15,588 nucleotides of DNA from SAR202 cluster bacterium (GTDB lineage: Bacteria > Chloroflexota > Dehalococcoidia > SAR202 > CAJWER01). The position numbers and the translations under genes were made by a program. The notes under the pieces are model-generated. The model was not told where the DNA came from. It did no database searches and was given only the letters and a program-made list of their open reading frames with translations. The stretch is from the NCBI GenBank assembly GCA_030740335.1, contig JASLXL010000189.1, forward strand, positions 1 through 15,588, given 5' to 3'. Below, one piece after another: positions 12,823 through 15,588 of this stretch. Each line of letters begins with the position of its first letter. Position 1 is the stretch's first letter.

Positions 12823-13884
12823 ATGAGAACTACTACGATGGCAGGACGGACCTGGCACTACAGCCACTATCTGGGCCGATCGACCGCAGAGCACAATGAG
12901 AGCAAGTTCGGCCGCACCGGTGGTTTCATTTTTCCCGTGGATGTCGTTTTCGGCGACGAGGGCATACTCTTCGCTGTGAGCAGGGGCTGGGGCAACGGGA
13001 TTCCCGGCTACTTCGGCGACATCGGATGCCGCATTGGAAAGATGACCATTGACGAGGACCATCTGGGCGATTTCGCGCGAGCCGGTTTTACATGGCCGGC
13101 TGGGCTTGCCGTGGCTCGTGATGGGAACGTGTACTGTTCGGACGAGCACGAGTGTCGCATATCGGTCTTTGACCCTGACGCTACGTTCCCCTTCCCGGAG
13201 GGTAACCCGGGCGCGGAGGCCCTGTCGACATGGGGGATCAAGGGCTCCGCGCCGGGTCAAGTGGATGGCCCTAGCGGCCTTGCCTTCGACCTCAATGACA
13301 ATCTGTATGTAGTCGACAGCCGCAACGACCGCGTACAACTCTTCACCAAAGACGGCCAACTCGTGGACGTATGGGGACGCTCCGGCAGCGGGGATGGGGA
13401 GTTGTCGCGTCCCTGGGGCATTACGGTGGACGCCCACGGCGATGTGTACGTGGCCGATTGGGGCAACAACCGGGTGCAAAAATTCTCGGCGCAAGGGCGC
13501 TATCAAATGAGCTTTGGTGGCGCCGATGGCGGCGCTGGATCTCTAGATCATCCAGCGGGTGTGGCCGTGGACAGTGACGGTGACGTGTATGTCACTGACT
13601 GGGGGAACAACCGCGTCCAGATATATGGTCCCGATGGAGAGGTCCTCACCGCGTTGTACGGCGATGTCCACGAACTATCCAGGGCAGGACTCTACAACCT
13701 CAACCGAGACCCCGAATCGGTCAAGGTTCTTAATCGAATCGAGGATCTGATGCCCGTGCTTAAGGCATTCTTGCGACCGACCGGCATCGCGATCGACACG
13801 AAGGACCGCATCGTCGTCTCAGATGCGCGCAGCAGGCTCCTGGTGTACGTCAAAGACAATGAGTACGTCGAGCCTCCAGCTTAG
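12823..13884 (+). CDS. NHL-repeat beta-propeller protein
   Basis: This 353-residue protein is built of NHL repeats. The clearest blades read GFTWPAGLAVARDGNVYCSD, then PSGLAFDLNDNLYVVDSRND, PWGITVDAHGDVYVADWGNN and PAGVAVDSDGDVYVTDWGNN, with a last one at about 312-345 (RPTGIAIDTKDRIVVSDARS). Each is followed by RVQ and a short 'G..G.' turn. The N-terminal 75 residues probably form a further, diverged blade, and an insert near 285-310 (SVKVLNRIEDLMPVLKAFL) is helical. No signal peptide is visible. AGGAGG lies 8 bases before the ATG. Such propellers bind ligands or proteins, or act as lyases; the specific role is not visible. Its blades 3 and 4 are near-identical, which suggests recent duplication. 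No functional link with the conjugation genes is shown. Confidence 0.85.
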   Translation: MRTTTMAGRTWHYSHYLGRSTAEHNESKFGRTGGFIFPVDVVFGDEGILFAVSRGWGNGIPGYFGDIGCRIGKMTIDEDHLGDFARAGFTWPAGLAVARDGNVYCSDEHECRISVFDPDATFPFPEGNPGAEALSTWGIKGSAPGQVDGPSGLAFDLNDNLYVVDSRNDRVQLFTKDGQLVDVWGRSGSGDGELSRPWGITVDAHGDVYVADWGNNRVQKFSAQGRYQMSFGGADGGAGSLDHPAGVAVDSDGDVYVTDWGNNRVQIYGPDGEVLTALYGDVHELSRAGLYNLNRDPESVKVLNRIEDLMPVLKAFLRPTGIAIDTKDRIVVSDARSRLLVYVKDNEYVEPPA

Positions 13885-13914
13885 ATCTGCAACAGTCTTC
13901 GACGAGGAGGGGAG

Positions 13915-13956
13915 ATGTCCTCAACGTATCGACTGGCCACGTTTTCATCTGATTGA
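13915..13956 (+). pseudogene. Orphan gene start (13 codons) at the composition boundary
   Basis: A strong GAGGAGGGGAG ribosome site precedes ATG at 13915, but the frame stops after MSSTYRLATFSSD. The GC-rich character of the left side ends just here. This looks like the 5' end of a gene cut off by the event that brought in the AT-rich segment. It is too short to be sure. Confidence 0.3.
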
Positions 13957-14066
13957 TAATCGGCTAGTTATCGTGACGACATTATAACGAGTTGACATAA
14001 ACCTCCAATGGGTTCGATTCGATAAAGATTCCCGATGATATAGAGAATAGCTCATGAAGCACGCGT

Positions 14067-14153
14067 GGGCTCAAAGATATTCTGATCCCAGGGGAACAGT
14101 GGGAATCGATTAGGGATTTAGCAAAAAGATTCGAAGTGGTATTACCAGTTTAA
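14067..14153 (+). pseudogene. Possible GntR-type helix-turn-helix relic
   Basis: The interval 13885-14210 holds no intact gene. In one frame the stretch GLKDILIPGEQ and then WESIRDLAKRFEVVLPV, ending in TAA, resembles the N-terminal winged helix of GntR regulators (SIRDLAKRFGVS type). It is preceded in frame by a stop at 14055-14057 and has no start codon. The resemblance is short and by eye. Confidence 0.3.
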
Positions 14154-14210
14154 CGCTGTTATCTTCGGATTGAATAAAAATTAACAACTCTGATTGGAGT
14201 ATATCAATAA

Positions 14211-15588
14211 ATGGATCATGAAATTCGGATAGGAACTAACAGACAACTATTTCTCGACGAAATGTGGATATCTAACCCTAATAACATTAGCCGTAAACTA
14301 CACGCTCCAGACCGACGAGAACCGGTGATTGAGGCCGACCATCCCTGGGAAAAAGGGTTTGTAGGCTTTTCAACCACATCCTATGACGGAGATAAGTACA
14401 GGATGTGGTATAAGTGCGAGGATTCTTCAATCATAGGTGTTCCAATGCATAGTTATCATAAACAGGCATATGCCGAGAGTGACGATGGTATTAATTGGAA
14501 TAAGCCGTTCCTCCGACAAGTAGAATTTGAAGGTTCAAGGGAAAACAATCTGCTTGCCGCAAATCCCGGTGTAGTGGGGCTGGATAAGAATCCTGACGCC
14601 AAGAAGGAGGAAAGATTCAAAGCATTCAAGATTGTTAGAGATCAACCCAAATTACCCAAAGATCCAAATAATCTTACCTGGCAAGAAAAATTGGACCAGA
14701 TCAGGACGAGAAGTAGTGGTATCGTAGCAATGGCATCACCCGATGGTATTAACTGGAATCAAATGTACAAAGAACCAATTTTGAATGAATGGCCTTTTGA
14801 TTCCGAAAACCTTTATTTCTGGGATCAATGGACAGGTCAGTACAGAGGTTATACAAGAGGAATCGCAAACCACAACCCTAATGTCGATCCTTCTACAGTG
14901 AAAAACGAAATTGGGCATGAGTTTTATGGAGGAGTAAGATGGGTACGCCATACAACCTCTACTGATTTCAAAAACTGGTCTCCTTTAAAAAATATAGAAA
15001 CTGGACCTACACCTTTTGAACATCTTTACACTAACTATTGTTGGCCTTACGAACGGGCACCAGGGACGTACTTGATGTTTCCATCGAGATATGTTGCCCA
15101 CAGGATGCCAGACTCAGAGTGGTTCGACGGTACTGGTGTTAACGATATAGTTTTTTTGTCGAGTAGAGACGGTGTTAATTTTGACCGGGGTTTTATGGAA
15201 GCATTTATTAGACCTGGTCTAGACAAACGTAACTGGCATGAAAGAGGGATTTATTTTTTGCACGGCATCTTCCAGACTTCGCCCACCGAGTTAACAATGT
15301 ATGTCGGTGAACATCTGAAAACACCCGGGGTGCACATTCGTCGGTATACAATTCGTCCAGATGGGTTTGTATCTGTTAATGCAGGTTACGGTGGTGGAGA
15401 GTTTACTACCAGGTCCTTTACATTTGAAGGTAATCAATTGGAGCTTAACTACTCTACTTCGGCTGTAGGTTCTGTGAAGGTAGAGATCCAGGATGATAAA
15501 GGCAATGCTATACCGGGATTCAGTTTAGCCGACGGTCCTGAAATGTTTGCTGATCTTATAGATGGTAAAGTGATGTGGGAAAGTGGAG
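14211..15588 (+). CDS. Glycosidase-like beta-propeller protein (GH32/43-like), cut by right edge
   Basis: An open frame of 459 codons runs without a stop from ATG 14211 off the right edge. It has the repeated pattern of five-bladed sugar-acting propellers: LFLDEMWIS near the start, YDGDKYRMWYKCED, YAESDDGINWNKP, MASPDGINWNQM, DSENLYFWDQWTGQYRGYTR, WVRHTTSTDFKNWS, YERAPGTYLMFPSRY, FLSSRDGVNFDRGF, and RRYTIRPDGFVSVNAGYGGG leading into a beta-sandwich part. The 'S.DGI.W..P' turns are typical of GH32/GH43/BNR-like propellers found as hypothetical glycosyl hydrolases. Catalytic acids cannot be assigned with confidence. No signal peptide is visible. GGAG lies 11 bases before the ATG. Codons are clearly AT-richer than in all genes to the left, so it may be acquired or from a joined contig. 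Confidence 0.75.
   Translation, partial: MDHEIRIGTNRQLFLDEMWISNPNNISRKLHAPDRREPVIEADHPWEKGFVGFSTTSYDGDKYRMWYKCEDSSIIGVPMHSYHKQAYAESDDGINWNKPFLRQVEFEGSRENNLLAANPGVVGLDKNPDAKKEERFKAFKIVRDQPKLPKDPNNLTWQEKLDQIRTRSSGIVAMASPDGINWNQMYKEPILNEWPFDSENLYFWDQWTGQYRGYTRGIANHNPNVDPSTVKNEIGHEFYGGVRWVRHTTSTDFKNWSPLKNIETGPTPFEHLYTNYCWPYERAPGTYLMFPSRYVAHRMPDSEWFDGTGVNDIVFLSSRDGVNFDRGFMEAFIRPGLDKRNWHERGIYFLHGIFQTSPTELTMYVGEHLKTPGVHIRRYTIRPDGFVSVNAGYGGGEFTTRSFTFEGNQLELNYSTSAVGSVKVEIQDDKGNAIPGFSLADGPEMFADLIDGKVMWESG

Noticed and set aside
12685..13506. Minus-strand frame opposite the NHL gene (273 codons)
   Set aside because: It is a shadow of the repeat-rich NHL gene. The plus strand has clear NHL blades and a strong ribosome site.
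1..15588. CRISPR arrays, tRNA or rRNA genes
   Set aside because: No regularly spaced direct repeats and no tRNA or rRNA landmarks were seen on reading either strand.

Overview
The window is bacterial, mostly GC-rich, with tightly packed genes, some of them overlapping by an ATGA junction. Short dispersed repeats of the 'CCTGAG..GAAGTCGAAGG' and 'CTTCGACAAGCTC' kind, a GSI-alpha glutamine synthetase and a PadR regulator would fit a Chloroflexota (Dehalococcoidia/SAR202-like) genome. That placement is an inference from style, not from a marker gene.

Left flank (1-3361). On the minus strand a DsbA-like thioredoxin-fold gene is followed by rnc (RNase III), which runs off the left edge. On the plus strand lie a 5'-truncated amt ammonium-transporter remnant, a leader with possible nitrogen-regulator sites and two GC-rich hairpins, and an intact glnA. 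A perfect 27-bp inverted repeat closes this block.

Centre (3372-11661). This is the main item: a near-complete ubiquitin-like conjugation island on the plus strand. It starts with a good sigma70-type promoter. The genes in order are: a YukD/ubiquitin-like modifier; a canonical E2 with HPN and catalytic Cys; a JAMM/JAB isopeptidase; a protein joining a Cys-less E2 variant to a C-terminal prokaryotic RING finger; a helical protein with one C-terminal membrane segment; then, after a repeat-filled 308-bp gap, an Ig-like/zinc-finger protein; an E1 with extra zinc ribbons; a TerY-C-like zinc protein; and a small multi-pass membrane protein split by an in-frame TAG. The order suggests a cascade: JAB trims the modifier tail, E1 activates it, E2 carries it, and the E2-variant/RING protein acts as scaffold or E3 near a membrane. 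The modifier aligns without gaps to the ubiquitin C-terminus and ends Gly-Gln-Gln-Met-Pro, so it looks like a pro-form with a single Gly where ubiquitin has Gly76.

Right flank (11662-15588). After a terminator-like hairpin and more dispersed repeats come a PadR-family regulator on the minus strand with a 38-bp palindrome over its start, a frameshifted tyrosine-recombinase relic, and an NHL beta-propeller gene. From about 13950 the sequence becomes clearly AT-richer. It holds a tiny orphan gene start, a possible GntR helix-turn-helix relic and a glycosidase-like beta-propeller gene cut by the right edge. The recombinase relic, the gene fragments and the composition change mark this side as an accessory region or a junction.
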